A DNA stretch of 64,000 nt. It comes from Chloroflexota bacterium (lineage in GTDB: Bacteria; Chloroflexota; Anaerolineae; CG2-30-64-16). A model generated the notes under the pieces. The model made no database searches. It was given only the letters and a program-made list of their open reading frames with translations, and was not told the origin of the DNA. The position numbers and the translations under genes are program-made. Positions within the stretch are counted from its first letter, which is position 1. Each line of letters begins with the position of its first letter. Shown piece by piece: positions 26,109 through 35,991 of the stretch. The stretch lies in the NCBI GenBank assembly GCA_016876015.1, contig VGOD01000002.1, positions 1-64,000 of the forward strand. Reading direction: 5' to 3'.

Positions 26109-27272
26109 CTCCAACGCATAGCGGTACAACTCCTCATAACGCCGCACAGTGCCTTCGATGTTGTGCAGCCGCGCCGTGGCCAGGCTGGCCGCGCCCATCT
26201 CGGCCCAGCGGCAGCGCTCGTCCGCCAACTGGCTCATGCGCCGGGCTGCCTCGTGATGGTTGCCGGGCTCGAACAGGTAGCCGTTGACGCCGTTCTTGAC
26301 CAGTTCTGGCAGGGCGCGAGCGTTGGCTGCCAGCACTGGCCGGCCGCAGGCCAATGCTTCCAGGGTGGCGATGCTTTGCAGTTCGGCCTCGCTGGGCATG
26401 GCGAAGATGTCGGCGCTGTTGAGCAGCCCTGGCAGATCCTCGGCCGGCACGAAGCCGGTGAAAACGACGCCCTTGTCCAGGGCCAGTTCTTGCGCCAGGT
26501 CGTGCAGTACGCAGGCGTGCCGGCCGCGGCCGGCGATCGCCAATTGGACATCCGCGCGGTCGAGGCAGGCCATCGCGCGCAACAACACTTCAAGACGCTT
26601 TTCCTGGTCCAGCCGGCCCACGAACAGGAACAGGGTTCGATCCTCGGCCAGCCCGTATCTCCTGCGCAGCGCCGCGGCATCCACGGCTGGATCGGCGCGG
26701 AACAGCGCCAGGTCAACCCCGCACGAGATCGGATAGACCGGCGGCCGTGGATGTTGCCGCCGCAAGATGCTTGCCGCGGTCTCGGTGGGCGTCGTGGCCA
26801 CATCAGCGCGGTTGTACACGTCCAGCACCCAACGCCAGGCCAGGTATGTCAAGGGCCTGCTGGCCCAGCGCGGCATCTTCAGATAGTGCAGGATGTTCTC
26901 AGGCAAGAAGTGATTGGTTCCCACGACAGCGATGCGACGGCGCCGGCCGGCCGCCAGCACCGCACGACATAGTGGATAGTGATCCTGAATGTGTACGATG
27001 TCGGGCTGGAATTCGCCTAAGAGCCGACCGACCTGCCGGCCGGCCGGCAGATTGAGGTAGACATCGCCCAGGCCGCGGCCGAAAGGCACGGCAGCCACCT
27101 TCTCCACGCGCAGTTGGCCGTGCGAGACGACGTAGGGCCGTCGCAGGTCCGAAGGCACGATCACCAGCACTTGATGGCCAGCTTGCGCCAGTCCTTCTGC
27201 CAGGTGGACGGTGAAGACGGCCTGGCCGTTCAGCGCCGGATGATAGGTCTGGCCCGAGATGAGAATGCGCAT
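26091..27272 (-). CDS. GT4-family glycosyltransferase
   Basis: This is a cytoplasmic GT-B retaining glycosyltransferase. The N-terminal domain begins MRILISGQTYHPALNGQAV with DIVHIQDHYPL. The C-terminal nucleotide-sugar domain has FVGRLDQEKRLEVLLRA, GFVPAEDLPGLLNSADIF and the EX7E motif in EAELQSIATLEALACGRPV. The closest architectures are PimB/MgtA-like mannosyl or glucosyl transferases acting on lipids. It is 12 nt downstream of a DedA gene, probably one operon. A CTGCCGGCCGGCCGGCAG palindrome adds LPAGRQVG in the N-terminal domain. Confidence 0.9.
   Translation of the reverse strand: MRILISGQTYHPALNGQAVFTVHLAEGLAQAGHQVLVIVPSDLRRPYVVSHGQLRVEKVAAVPFGRGLGDVYLNLPAGRQVGRLLGEFQPDIVHIQDHYPLCRAVLAAGRRRRIAVVGTNHFLPENILHYLKMPRWASRPLTYLAWRWVLDVYNRADVATTPTETAASILRRQHPRPPVYPISCGVDLALFRADPAVDAAALRRRYGLAEDRTLFLFVGRLDQEKRLEVLLRAMACLDRADVQLAIAGRGRHACVLHDLAQELALDKGVVFTGFVPAEDLPGLLNSADIFAMPSEAELQSIATLEALACGRPVLAANARALPELVKNGVNGYLFEPGNHHEAARRMSQLADERCRWAEMGAASLATARLHNIEGTVRRYEELYRYALELRRET
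27033..27050. repeat. CTGCCGGCCGGCCGGCAG perfect palindrome within GT4 gene
   Basis: This is translated as PAGRQ, a peptide I have seen inserted in unrelated proteins of repeat-rich draft genomes (memory, not a search). Confidence 0.6.
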
Positions 27273-27284
27273 CGAGAGGCGTTC

Positions 27285-27920
27285 CTAGGAGTTTGGGGAG
27301 TCAGAGTTCCCATTCAGAGTCGGCCGATGCCGAAGGAAGTAGCGCACCGCAAGCACCAGAAAGATGGCGATGCCGACGACCGCGACGATCTGGAGCCCCG
27401 CTTCCAGCCGCCGCAACGACAGCGTCAGATGATAGCCAATGAACACCAGACCGCCCGTCCACACGATCTCGGCGGCAAACACGCTGGTGAACCAGCGCCG
27501 CCATGGCACCCTGGCTATCCCGGCCGCGATCAGCGCAGGGATGGCGAAGCTCAGCGTCAGTTTGGCCAGGATCAAAATCTTGCGGGCGTGCTCGTGCATA
27601 CCGCGCTGCAGGCGGTGAATATGCGCCTCCTGGATCCCCAGACGGCTTCCGTGTTGAACCAGCCATTGTAGCTTACCCAGCCGTCCCAATGAGTACCAGA
27701 GCACATCAGCGAGGAGATTGCCGACGGAGGCGGCCACAAAGACCCATTCCGGCTTCAACACACCGCCCGACGCGGTCATCGCTGCCAGGAGCGTCGCGAT
27801 CGGCCCCTCGATCATCACCAGGATGGCTATTAAAAAGTAGTTCCAGTTGCCCAACGGCTGCAAGGTTCCGACGACCAATCCAGCCCAGAAATCCTGTAAT
27901 GCCTTGATCCAAGCATCCAT
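27285..27920 (-). CDS. DedA/VTT-family membrane protein
   Basis: This polytopic protein of 211 residues has the DedA signature: MIEGPIATLLAAMTASGGVL, an Asp-containing re-entrant segment (ASVGNLLADVLWYSLGRLG), and an Arg-bearing motif IARVPWRRWF. DedA proteins act as lipid (undecaprenyl phosphate or phosphatidylethanolamine) flippases or affect proton balance. The adjacent GT4 gene fits a lipid-carrier or glycolipid function. The spacer upstream (27921-28045) shows a possible TATGAT -10 on the minus strand. Confidence 0.83.
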   Translation of the reverse strand: MDAWIKALQDFWAGLVVGTLQPLGNWNYFLIAILVMIEGPIATLLAAMTASGGVLKPEWVFVAASVGNLLADVLWYSLGRLGKLQWLVQHGSRLGIQEAHIHRLQRGMHEHARKILILAKLTLSFAIPALIAAGIARVPWRRWFTSVFAAEIVWTGGLVFIGYHLTLSLRRLEAGLQIVAVVGIAIFLVLAVRYFLRHRPTLNGNSDSPNS

Positions 27921-28045
27921 GTCTGTTAGCTCGATGTAGAGGATGCCGACAATGGCTGCCTGTCAGAGCAGACCCGGGCTTGCCGGTGGAGCCTATCATA
28001 TGCGGATTTGGCCGTTTGCGCTAATCTGGAGATGTATGGTGACGA

Positions 28046-31000
28046 TCAGTCGCCCAAGACCGCGGCTTCGGCCTGCGCGTTCCACATGCGGTGATATACG
28101 CCCCCGGCCGCCAGCAAGGCCGCGTGCCGGCCGCGCTCGACGATCCGCCCTCCGGCCAGCACCAGGATTTCATCGGCCGCCTCGAGCCCTGCCAGGCGGT
28201 GGGTGATGATCAGCATGGCGCGACCGGCGGCCTGAGCCTGAACCCCTTGCAGCACAGCGCGTGCTGTCAAGGGGTCGAGGTTGGCGGTCGGCTCGTCCAG
28301 GATCAGGATCGGCGCTTCTTTCAGCAGGGCGCGCGCGATGTTGAGGCGCTGGCGTTCGCCGCCGCTCAGACGTAGCCCTTGCTCGCCGACCCATGTGTCA
28401 TAGCCCTGCGGCAACGCGGCGATGAAATCGTGAATCTGGGCTGCGGCCGCGGCCTGCTCGATCTCGGCCTGCGTCGCGTCTGGCCGCGCCAGGCGCAGAT
28501 TTTCGCGAATGGTCGCGTTGAACAGATGGGCGCTCTGCGCCGCCGCCGCAACCAGGCGCCGGGCGTCCTCCGCTGTGTACTCACGCAGATCGCGACCCGC
28601 CAGTTCGATGCGGCCTTGCCCGCTTTCCCAAAAGCGCAGCAGCAGGTTGACGATCGTGGACTTGCCCGCGCCGCTTGGCCCGACGATCGCTGTGCGCTGA
28701 CCGGCCGCGATGGCGAAGGTGACGTCATCGAGCGCGGGCCGCGCGTCTGTCTCGTAGCGGAAACGCACCCCCTCGAAGCGAATCACCGGCCCGGCTTCTG
28801 CTGCCGTGGTATGCGGCTCGCTGGCGAGCTCTTTTTCTGGCTCCTCTGTCCTGAAAATCAACGCCCGCTCTGGTCTCGAGGCTGTGCGAAGCCGCCTTTC
28901 AGGATCAGCCGGTTTCTGCCGCCGACCACCAAACCGGCTAAAGCCTCGAATCCAGCCCGCCTGTTTTTCATGCGCCGTCCCACAGGGAGGCTGCGCACCC
29001 TGGACTGCATGGCGCAGCCAGGGCAGGCTGGCGCCGCGGCCGGTATGAGCAACTGTCCCGAAAATGGCCCGGCTGGCCTCACGCAAAGGCGCAAAGGTCG
29101 CCAAGGACCGTTGAGTTCTTCGGGCCGCCTCTGCGTCTTGGCGTCTTTGCGTGAGCTTTTCATCCGCACTGCCGCCGGCCGCGGCATGGGCATCTGCCCT
29201 ATCGCCCCTGCCCTCTTCCGTGGCCGTCAGATCGGACAGCCGACCGGCGGCCGTCAGGCAGCTCGCCAGGTGCTGTGCGGCCGCGGGCAGGGGAAAAACG
29301 GCTTCGAAGCTCGCAGCGGTCGCCAACGCCAGAACCGCCAGATCAACACCGCTCAGTCGTCCGCCGCCGATCAGCGGAATCGCCACGGCCAGCACGGCGA
29401 CGGTCGCCAGACCGACCAGAAGCACGTCGAGCGCGCTGTTCAGGCTGCCGAGCATTGCCAGGCGTTCCTGGGCCCCGATCAGCGTTTGGCTCAACCTCGC
29501 AACCCGGCCGGCGTGGCCGCGCGCCTGGCCGAAGGCGATCAGATCCGCCATCCCCTGGATGCTGTCCACCAGCGCTGCGTTCAGATCTGCGCGCAACAGC
29601 ACTGTCTCCCGGCCCGGTCTGCGGCTGAGCGCACGCGCGAGGAGCGGTACGCCGAGGCCGGCCAGCAGCAGGAACGACAGCAGCGTGAGCGCCAGGCGTG
29701 GATCGTAGCGCGCCATGAAGCCGGCCATCAGCAGCAAGACCAGCAGGGCGGTCAGCGGCGGCGCCAGCCCGCGCACGTATAGGTTCTCCAGGGTCGCCAC
29801 ATCCGCGACGATGCGGCTCAAGAGGTCGCCGCTGCGATGCGCTAGCAGACGCGCCGGCGCGAGCGGCTCGATCGCGGCGTAGAACCGCGTGCGCAATCGC
29901 GCCAGAATGCGAAAGGTCACATCGTGTGAGACCAGTCGCTCGGCATAGCGCAAGAGGCCGCGGCTGATGCCGAAGAAACGCACGCCCACGATAGCTATTT
30001 GCAGCTCGGCAATGGAAGGATGCAACGCTGCGCTCGCGATCAGCCACGCCGAGATCGCCATCAGCCCGATCCCGCTGCCCACCGTGAGAAATCCGAGGAG
30101 CGCCGCCAACGCCATGAGGGGGATTATTGATTTTGGATTTGCGATTTTGGATTTTGGATGGGCGATCTGCAGTTGGCGATTTGCAATCGGCAATCGGCAA
30201 TCCAACATCGGCAATCCAACATCGGCAATCCAACATCGGCAATCGGCAATCCGCAATCGGTAATACACCCCCTGCCGCGCCATCAATGCCGCATGGTCGC
30301 CCGTTTCGACCACGCGACCGGCATCCACCACCAGGATCTGGTCGGCGCGGCGCACGGTGTTGAGGCGATGCGCGATGACGATGACCGCACGTCCTACGAT
30401 CAGGCGTTCGATGGCCGAGCGGATCGCGATCTCCTGTTCGGGGTCCAGATTGGAGGTCGACTCATCCAGGATCAAGATGGGCGCATCCTTCAGAAAGGCG
30501 CGCGCTAGCGCGACGCGCTGCGCCTGGCCGCCGCTGAGCCGCGCGCCCCGCTCGCCGATGACCGTGTCGTAGCCCAGGGGCAGGGCCGCAATGAAATCGT
30601 GCGCGTGCGCGAGCTGCGCCGCGGCCATCACATCCGCCTGGCTGGCCCCTGGTCGGGCCAGGCGGATGTTCTCGCCAATGCTGGCGTTGAACAGATAGGG
30701 CATCTGCGGCGCCCAGGCGATCTGCTTCTGCCACTGGGCTGCTGGGATGCCCTCCAACGGTAGGCCATTGATGGCGATGGCGCCGGAGGTTGGCGCGATG
30801 AAGCGGAGCAGCAGTTGCGCGATGGTAGTCTTGCCGGCGCCGCTTGGACCCACCAATGCCACAGTCTGGCCGCTGGCGATGCTGAAGGAGGCGTCGCTGA
30901 GGGCCGGCCGCTCAGCGTTGGGGTAGGCGAAGCTGACGTTCTGAAAGTCAATGCGCCAGGGCGCAGGGGGCAACACGACAGGCTGGTGGGAGAGCGGGGC

Positions 31001-31987
31001 AGGCGCGGTCTCGAGAATGGCGAAGATCCGCTGCGCGGCGGTCGCCCCGGTCATGGCCGCGTGGAAGCGCAGCCCCAGGTTGCGCAGCGGCAGATAGAAT
31101 TCGGGGGCCAGGATCAAGACAAAGAAGGCTTGCTCGAAGGGCAGGTAGCCGAAGAGCAGGCGCAGGCCGACCTGCACCGCGACGACCGCGATGCTGAGGG
31201 TGCTCACTAGCTCAAGGGCCAGCGCGGACAGGAACGTCACGCGCAGCACGGCCATCGTCGCCGCGCGGTGCCGATCGCTGATCTCGGCGATCACGCCGAT
31301 CTGCTCGCGGCTGCGGTTGAAGAGCTTGAGCGTGGTCAGTCCTTGCAGAACATCCAGGAAGTGCGCGCTCATTCGGCTGAGCGCCGTCCATTGGCGTCGC
31401 GCCAGCGCATCGCCCAGACCGCCGATCAGGATCATGAACACGGGGATGAGCGGCGCGGTGAGGAACAGCACCAGGCCGGAAATGAGATCCAACGGCGCGA
31501 CGAAAACGAGGATGGTGAGCGGGGTCAGTACGGCCATGACCAGCGCAGGCAGATATTGGCTGAAGTAAGGGTCTAGCGCCTCGATGCCTTCGGTGAGGGT
31601 ATTGGTCAACTCGCCGGTGCGCTCGCCGTCTAGCGCGGCCGCCGGGTCGCGCACATGCGCCGGCCCCAGCGCTAGCAGATGTTCGAACAGTTGCTCGCGC
31701 AGGTTGCGCTTGACCCGGCTCGCGATGCGTACAGCCGCGGCCTCGCTGCCCCCAACGGCCAATGCGCGTCCCAGCGCCAGCGCAGCCAGGCCGATCAGCA
31801 GCGGTCGCGCCGAAGCCAGATCGCCGCCTGCCAGGAAAACCTGGCCCACAACTCGACTCAGCCCCTGGGCCTGAAGAACGGTCAGTACGCCGCCCAACAG
31901 ACCCAGGAGGATGGTCGCGGTCAGGTGGACTCGCGCGGTCTGCGCAAGCCGGAGGAGGCGGCGATCAAAGAAGGGCTGTGCGGACAT
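28046..31987 (-). CDS. cydDC: Fused CydD-CydC ABC exporter for cytochrome bd assembly, with repeat-derived linkers
   Basis: One polypeptide carries both halves of the thiol/haem-linked exporter needed for cytochrome bd maturation. CydD half: six-helix domain with [19 protein letters not shown], then NBD ([29 protein letters not shown]). CydC half: [38 protein letters not shown], then NBD ([33 protein letters not shown]). A ~45-aa heptamer-repeat segment links NBD1 to TMD2. About 110 residues from three fused repeats lie between TMD2 and NBD2. The start is ATG 31987; a GTG at 32041 overlapping the upstream stop (GTGA) is a real alternative. It probably shares an operon with cydAB. Confidence 0.88.
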   Translation of the reverse strand: MSAQPFFDRRLLRLAQTARVHLTATILLGLLGGVLTVLQAQGLSRVVGQVFLAGGDLASARPLLIGLAALALGRALAVGGSEAAAVRIASRVKRNLREQLFEHLLALGPAHVRDPAAALDGERTGELTNTLTEGIEALDPYFSQYLPALVMAVLTPLTILVFVAPLDLISGLVLFLTAPLIPVFMILIGGLGDALARRQWTALSRMSAHFLDVLQGLTTLKLFNRSREQIGVIAEISDRHRAATMAVLRVTFLSALALELVSTLSIAVVAVQVGLRLLFGYLPFEQAFFVLILAPEFYLPLRNLGLRFHAAMTGATAAQRIFAILETAPAPLSHQPVVLPPAPWRIDFQNVSFAYPNAERPALSDASFSIASGQTVALVGPSGAGKTTIAQLLLRFIAPTSGAIAINGLPLEGIPAAQWQKQIAWAPQMPYLFNASIGENIRLARPGASQADVMAAAQLAHAHDFIAALPLGYDTVIGERGARLSGGQAQRVALARAFLKDAPILILDESTSNLDPEQEIAIRSAIERLIVGRAVIVIAHRLNTVRRADQILVVDAGRVVETGDHAALMARQGVYYRLRIADCRCWIADVGLPMLDCRLPIANRQLQIAHPKSKIANPKSIIPLMALAALLGFLTVGSGIGLMAISAWLIASAALHPSIAELQIAIVGVRFFGISRGLLRYAERLVSHDVTFRILARLRTRFYAAIEPLAPARLLAHRSGDLLSRIVADVATLENLYVRGLAPPLTALLVLLLMAGFMARYDPRLALTLLSFLLLAGLGVPLLARALSRRPGRETVLLRADLNAALVDSIQGMADLIAFGQARGHAGRVARLSQTLIGAQERLAMLGSLNSALDVLLVGLATVAVLAVAIPLIGGGRLSGVDLAVLALATAASFEAVFPLPAAAQHLASCLTAAGRLSDLTATEEGRGDRADAHAAAGGSADEKLTQRRQDAEAARRTQRSLATFAPLREASRAIFGTVAHTGRGASLPWLRHAVQGAQPPCGTAHEKQAGWIRGFSRFGGRRQKPADPERRLRTASRPERALIFRTEEPEKELASEPHTTAAEAGPVIRFEGVRFRYETDARPALDDVTFAIAAGQRTAIVGPSGAGKSTIVNLLLRFWESGQGRIELAGRDLREYTAEDARRLVAAAAQSAHLFNATIRENLRLARPDATQAEIEQAAAAAQIHDFIAALPQGYDTWVGEQGLRLSGGERQRLNIARALLKEAPILILDEPTANLDPLTARAVLQGVQAQAAGRAMLIITHRLAGLEAADEILVLAGGRIVERGRHAALLAAGGVYHRMWNAQAEAAVLGD
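28846..29066 (-). repeat. R element translated within cydDC
   Basis: Full length: both tail boxes, the hairpin module ([16 protein letters not shown]) and the core module ([20 protein letters not shown]). The frame stays open across ~73 codons in the TMD2-NBD2 linker. Confidence 0.9.
29077..29160 (-). repeat. K-family inverted-repeat element translated within cydDC
   Basis: CTCACGCAAAG and CTTTGCGTGAG are perfect terminal inverted repeats about 80 bp apart. The segment encodes [17 protein letters not shown] and joins directly to the R element. A shortened copy lies at 13846. Confidence 0.85.
30126..30262 (-). repeat. Long heptanucleotide tandem repeat within cydDC (NBD1-TMD2 linker)
   Basis: About 19 units of GGATTTT, CGATTTG, CAATCGG and CAATCCA type are translated as an Ile/Ala/Asp/Pro-rich segment ([13 protein letters not shown]). 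It is the longest heptamer array in the window. Confidence 0.92.
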
Positions 31988-32037
31988 GGCTGCGGCGGTT
32001 GCTCCTGGCCGGGCGGAGAGGGAAATCCGTTCGGCCT

Positions 32038-33321
32038 TCACTCGGCCGCCGCGGGCGCAGTTGTGCGCGAGGCCGTCACACGCCAGAATGCCGGCGCGAC
32101 CGCAAGGCGCAGACACTCGGCGGCGATCAGCGCGTGGAGCGCCGTGCGTGCAACCACCGAGAGGATCAGAAGCGGGCGGAACTCCGGGAAGAAGGAGAAA
32201 TATCCAGGCAGCTCGATCAGATTAAACAGGCTCAGCCATCCCAGGTAGAGCGCGCCGCGCCGATTCGGGAAAAGGATCGCCAGCAGAGGTGCTGTCCACA
32301 GCAGGTACTGCGGGCTGTAGCCTTTGGAGTAGAGCAACAGCAAGTGCAGGGAAAACGCGGCTGCCGCGACGATCTCCTGCGGCTGACGGATGCGCCATGC
32401 CTGGCGGTAGAAGATCGCATAGGCCAACGCAAAGAAGATCGTGATTTGGGTCCAGGGCAGGTCGCTGGGATGATTGGCCGCCAAGGCTTGACTCGCATCC
32501 ATGTGTTCGGCCAGCGGAGCGACCATGCCGTAGCCATAATAGCCGTCCATCAGCGCCCAGATCGTCTCCCAAGAGCTGCGGCCCAGTTGATTGCGCAGCG
32601 AGGCCAGCGTCATTTCAGGGCTGGCGAGCAGGAACGGCAGCCAGCAGGCCCCCACCAACGCGACGACGATGAGGGCGCAGATGAGCTTGTTACGCCAGCC
32701 GCGGGCAATGGCGAAAGCCAACGGCAGCAGCACGGCAGGAAAAACCTTGGCGACGATGCCCAGACCGATCATCAGCCCGCTCCAGCGCGTCCGGCTCTTC
32801 AGGAGCAGGTAGAGCGCGGCCATGAAGAGCAAGGTCGGCAGCGGATCGAACCAGCCGGCCACCACGTAACCCGGAACCGTCAAGAGGAGATAGATCAGCG
32901 CGCTGCGCCGGGCAGCCTGCGCGCCATGGAGTTGCAGCGCGATGGCATGCAACAACAAAAAGGTTCCGGCCTCGCACAACACCAGGAGCACGCCGAATGC
33001 GGCATAGAACCACGCTTCGATGGCACCCTCGGCCACGAGCCAGCGGCCTGCACGGTACACGCCGACCGCCAGCCAGGGATGGCCGGGCGGGTATTCCATC
33101 CAGAATCCCAGGTAAGGATAGAGTCCCTGATCTGAGAGTCGGGCCGCGTCCAGGATGTAGCGCAGGTCATGGGCGATGGCTGTACCGGTCAACGCGGGGA
33201 TGCGCCATAGCAGGAGCGCCAGACGCGAGAGCGCCAGGACTCCCAACATAAAGCGCAGGCCGACCGTTTGCCGGTCAAGACGGCGGTCGCAGACCGCCTG
33301 CAAGCGGGATGTGAGTGACAT
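32038..33321 (-). CDS. GT-C family (GT87/DUF2029-like) membrane glycosyltransferase
   Basis: This polytopic protein of 427 residues has about ten helices. The first loop, HDLRYILDAARLSDQGLYPYLGFWMEYPPGHPWL, resembles DUF2029/PIG-M-like polyprenyl-phosphate-mannose dependent mannosyltransferases, as do PLPTLLFMAALYLL and the GLGIVAKVFPAVLLPLAF segment. It lies between cydB (30 nt upstream) and cydDC (GTGA overlap), so it seems trapped in the cytochrome bd operon. The N-terminal LQAVCDRRLDRQ comes from a palindromic repeat, so the true native start may lie further in. Confidence 0.82.
   Translation of the reverse strand: MSLTSRLQAVCDRRLDRQTVGLRFMLGVLALSRLALLLWRIPALTGTAIAHDLRYILDAARLSDQGLYPYLGFWMEYPPGHPWLAVGVYRAGRWLVAEGAIEAWFYAAFGVLLVLCEAGTFLLLHAIALQLHGAQAARRSALIYLLLTVPGYVVAGWFDPLPTLLFMAALYLLLKSRTRWSGLMIGLGIVAKVFPAVLLPLAFAIARGWRNKLICALIVVALVGACWLPFLLASPEMTLASLRNQLGRSSWETIWALMDGYYGYGMVAPLAEHMDASQALAANHPSDLPWTQITIFFALAYAIFYRQAWRIRQPQEIVAAAAFSLHLLLLYSKGYSPQYLLWTAPLLAILFPNRRGALYLGWLSLFNLIELPGYFSFFPEFRPLLILSVVARTALHALIAAECLRLAVAPAFWRVTASRTTAPAAAE
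33282..33298. repeat. GGCGGTCGCAGACCGCC palindrome at N-terminus of GT87 gene
   Basis: A 7-bp perfect stem encloses the 3-nt loop GCA. The same family appears at 37653-37755. Confidence 0.75.
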
Positions 33322-33351
33322 CGGGACCCTGACTGGGCCGGAACCGGAGAA

Positions 33352-34365
33352 CTAATACTTGAGCGCTTGCTTGCCGCTGACGCGCGCCCGGAATACCCAA
33401 TAGTTCCAGGCCTGGTAGAGCAACACGATCGGCACGAAGATCAGCGCCACGATGCTCATCACCCTCAGTGTGTATTCACTGGACGAAGCGTTGGCGATCG
33501 TCAGGCTCCAATCAGGGTGCAGGCTTGACACCAGCACACGTGGATAGAGGCCGCGGAAGGTTGTGACTACGGTGAGAACGATCGTCAGACCGGTCATCGC
33601 GAAGGCCCAGCCCCACCGCTGGCCGCGAATGAACCAGCCGCCGATCAGGAAAGCCGCGCCCGCAGCCAACGCGCTGACGCCGGGATTGATGCCCAGGCGC
33701 ACGAAGATATCGGTTGCGAAGTAGCTGGCGATCACTGTCGCGCCGCCCACGACCAAGACTGGCAGCCAAAGCCGCCTGGCGACGGCCTGCGCTCGCTCTA
33801 GCAAGACATCTGTCGTGCGCAGGCTGAGGAACAGCGCGCCGTGCAGGGTGAAGACGCCCAATCCTGCCAGCCCGCCCAACAGCGCGTAGGGGTTGAGCAG
33901 GTTGAAGAAGCCGCCCACGTAGTGCATATCAGCGTCAATCGGGACGCCGGCCACGATATTCGCCATGGCCACGCCCCACAGCAGCGCGGGCGTGAAGCTG
34001 CCGACGAAGATACAGCCATCCCAGGCCACACGCCAGCACGGGTGGGCGTCCTTGCTGCGAAACTCGAAGGCCACTCCGCGCACGATCAGGGCCAGCAGCA
34101 TCAGCATCAGCGCCAGGTAGAAACCGCTGAACATCGTGGCGTACCAGTGCGGGAACGCGGCGAACATCGCGCCGCCGGCCGTCAGCAGCCACACTTCGTT
34201 GCCGTCCCAGAAGGGGCCGATCGTGTTGATGATCACCCGGCGCTCTTCGTCCCGCTTGCCGACGAACGGCAGCAGGATGCCGACGCCGTAGTCAAAGCCT
34301 TCCAGGAAGAAAAAGCCAGTGAAGAGAACGCCAATCAGGATGAACCAAAGGGTTTCCAGGTTCAT
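33352..34365 (-). CDS. cydB: Cytochrome bd quinol oxidase subunit II
   Basis: CydB pairs with CydA to reduce O2 to water using menaquinol, at high O2 affinity. Family features are the N-terminal LETLWFILIGVLFTGFFFLEGFDYGVGILLPF, WDGNEVWLLTAGGAMFAAFPHWYA, and eight helices over 337 residues. It follows cydA with a 54-nt spacer made mainly of heptamer repeats. Confidence 0.95.
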   Translation of the reverse strand: MNLETLWFILIGVLFTGFFFLEGFDYGVGILLPFVGKRDEERRVIINTIGPFWDGNEVWLLTAGGAMFAAFPHWYATMFSGFYLALMLMLLALIVRGVAFEFRSKDAHPCWRVAWDGCIFVGSFTPALLWGVAMANIVAGVPIDADMHYVGGFFNLLNPYALLGGLAGLGVFTLHGALFLSLRTTDVLLERAQAVARRLWLPVLVVGGATVIASYFATDIFVRLGINPGVSALAAGAAFLIGGWFIRGQRWGWAFAMTGLTIVLTVVTTFRGLYPRVLVSSLHPDWSLTIANASSSEYTLRVMSIVALIFVPIVLLYQAWNYWVFRARVSGKQALKY

Positions 34366-34368
34366 GGT

Positions 34369-34433
34369 CGTCTCCTGTCAGGGATCAGGTGTCAGCGTTC
34401 AGGCGTCAGGTTTCGGGCGTCAGGAGCCAGGTA
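34369..34433 (-). repeat. Heptanucleotide tandem repeat (GTCAGGA/GCGTCAGG type) in cydA-cydB spacer
   Basis: About nine degenerate units fill the spacer and supply the last cydA codons (IPGS and stop). Confidence 0.82.
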
Positions 34434-35847
34434 TGGCATCCTCGGCCACTTGCGCCGGGTCCGCCTTCGCGTACTTCGCCAATAGATAGACGTCGGCGAC
34501 CATCAGGATGCCGTACACCAGGGTGAAGAGCGCCAGCGAGAGCAGTACCATGGCGCCGGGAACGTTCGGTGAGACCGCATCCGTGGTCTTCAGCAGGCCA
34601 TAGACGATCCATGGTTGCCGGCCCATCTCCGTCAGGATCCAGCCGCTGCTGTTGGCCACATAGGGGAGGAGAATGGCCAACGGCAGAGCCCGCCAGAAGA
34701 GCGATTGCGAGGAGGTCAGGCGATTGCGCCACACGAGATACAATGCGGCCAACGCCAGCAACGTCATCAGCCCACCTGCGCCCACCATCGCGCGAAAGCT
34801 CCAATAGATCAGCACGACGAACGGCATGTAATCGCCGGGGCCATAGCGTTTCTCGTATTCGGCCTGCAACTGGTTGATGCCCTTGACCTCGCCGGACGCC
34901 CGGTTGTAGGCCAGCACGCTCAAAAGGGCCGGTATCCGAACGGCGAAGACATCGCGACGATTGGTCATGTCGCCGATTGTGAAGAGCGACAGCGAGGCCG
35001 GGTCCTCGCTGTCCCACAACGCCTCGGCCGCGGCCATCTTCATCGGCTGCGCTTGCACCATGTGTTGCGCCTGGCTGTGACCGACCAGCCCCACCATCAG
35101 GCTGCCGATGAGCGCGGCCGCCGCCGCCACCTGGAACGATTTGCGGAAGAAGAGATTGGTAGATTGGGACTTGGTGGATGGGGACGCTCCTGACCCCTGA
35201 CTCCTGTCGCTTGACTCCTGGTTCTTCAACAGCCGATAGGCCGAAATCCCCAGCATGAAGAAGCCGGCAGTCGCCAGGCCCGAGAAGAAGACGTGCGGCC
35301 ACTGCACCCAGACGTGCGGATTGGCCAGCAGCGCGCCGAAGTCATTCATCTCGGCGCGGCCCGTGGCCGGGTTGATGACATAGCCGACCGGTTCATGCAT
35401 GAACGAGTTGGCGATCAGGATCCACAGCGCCGACAGGTTCGACCCGATGGCGACCAGCCAGATCGTGAGCGCGTGCAGCCGCTTGGAGAGCTTGTCCCAG
35501 CCGAAGAGCCAGATGCCCAGGAAAGTGGATTCCAGGAAGAACGCCATCAGCGCCTCGATGGCCAGCGGCGCGCCGAAGATGTCGCCGACAAAGCGCGAGT
35601 ACTCGGACCAGTTCATGCCGAACTGGAACTCCTGCACGATGCCGGTCACGACTCCCATGGCGAAGTTGATCAGGAACAGCTTGCCCCAGAACTTCGTCAT
35701 ACGTTTCCACATCTCATCCCCTGTCCGCACGTAGCTGGTTTCCATCACGGCGACCAAGAGCGCCAGCCCCAGCGTGAGGGGCACGAAGAAGAAGTGGTAG
35801 ACGGTAGTGATAGCGAACTGCCAACGAGCGAGGATGAGACTGTTCAT
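34420..35847 (-). CDS. cydA: Cytochrome bd quinol oxidase subunit I
   Basis: ATG 35847 is chosen (MNSLILARWQFAITTVYHF) with AGGAGG upstream; the 129 extra track codons are spurious. CydA carries haems b558, b595 and d. Haem-ligand regions are visible: His in FAITTVYHFFFVPLTLG, the helix with ESTFLGIWLFGWDKLSKRLHAL, and the quinol/haem motif IYWSFRAMVGAGGL. The short Q-loop suits the non-E. coli type. A heptamer repeat is inserted in a loop near residues 208-222 (NQESSDRSQGSGAS). A strong promoter lies 41 bp upstream. The four-gene order is cydA-cydB-GT87-cydDC. Confidence 0.95.
   Translation of the reverse strand: MNSLILARWQFAITTVYHFFFVPLTLGLALLVAVMETSYVRTGDEMWKRMTKFWGKLFLINFAMGVVTGIVQEFQFGMNWSEYSRFVGDIFGAPLAIEALMAFFLESTFLGIWLFGWDKLSKRLHALTIWLVAIGSNLSALWILIANSFMHEPVGYVINPATGRAEMNDFGALLANPHVWVQWPHVFFSGLATAGFFMLGISAYRLLKNQESSDRSQGSGASPSTKSQSTNLFFRKSFQVAAAAALIGSLMVGLVGHSQAQHMVQAQPMKMAAAEALWDSEDPASLSLFTIGDMTNRRDVFAVRIPALLSVLAYNRASGEVKGINQLQAEYEKRYGPGDYMPFVVLIYWSFRAMVGAGGLMTLLALAALYLVWRNRLTSSQSLFWRALPLAILLPYVANSSGWILTEMGRQPWIVYGLLKTTDAVSPNVPGAMVLLSLALFTLVYGILMVADVYLLAKYAKADPAQVAEDAIPGS
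35185..35229 (-). repeat. Heptanucleotide tandem repeat (GACTCCT type) within cydA
   Basis: Six units (CGCTCCT, GACCCCT, GACTCCT, GTCGCTT, GACTCCT, GGTTCTT) are translated in a CydA loop. The unit is the complement of the GACAGGA/GTCAGGA class at 15661. Confidence 0.88.
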
Positions 35848-35887
35848 AGGCGGCTGATCTACCTCCTGATCATGTCTTGGCGGCCCC

Positions 35888-35916
35888 ATCCTAACGCGAC
35901 CGCGCCGCCTTGTCAA
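35888..35916 (-). promoter_or_regulatory. cydA: Predicted sigma70 promoter of the cydA operon
   Basis: Minus strand TTGACA, exact 17-bp spacer, TAGGAT, 41 bp before the cydA start. No clear redox-regulator palindrome is adjacent. Confidence 0.6.
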
Positions 35917-35956
35917 GTTCTTCACGGGTCGCGTACCTAACGCCCGGGAGTCGGGA

Positions 35957-35985
35957 TTGGCGACTGCGCGAAAACTGGCTATAAT
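35957..35985 (+). promoter_or_regulatory. Predicted promoter of deacetylase/GT operon, near-leaderless
   Basis: TTGGCG, 17 bp, TATAAT. The -10 ends 6 bp before ATG 35992, so transcription would start at or near the start codon. Confidence 0.6.
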
Positions 35986-35991
35986 AACCCC

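Noticed and set aside
25562-26287. Short ORFs in the spacer between nrfA and GT4
   Set aside because: They are made of heptamer and CGCAATGAC repeats or run antisense to GT4.
30126-30262. Tandem CAATCGG/CAATCCA array considered as a CRISPR or minisatellite
   Set aside because: Units are 7 bp with no spacers and no cas genes. It is coding sequence within cydDC.
31762-33135. 457-aa plus-strand ORF opposite cydDC and GT87
   Set aside because: Antisense to a well supported membrane protein gene; low-complexity charged composition.
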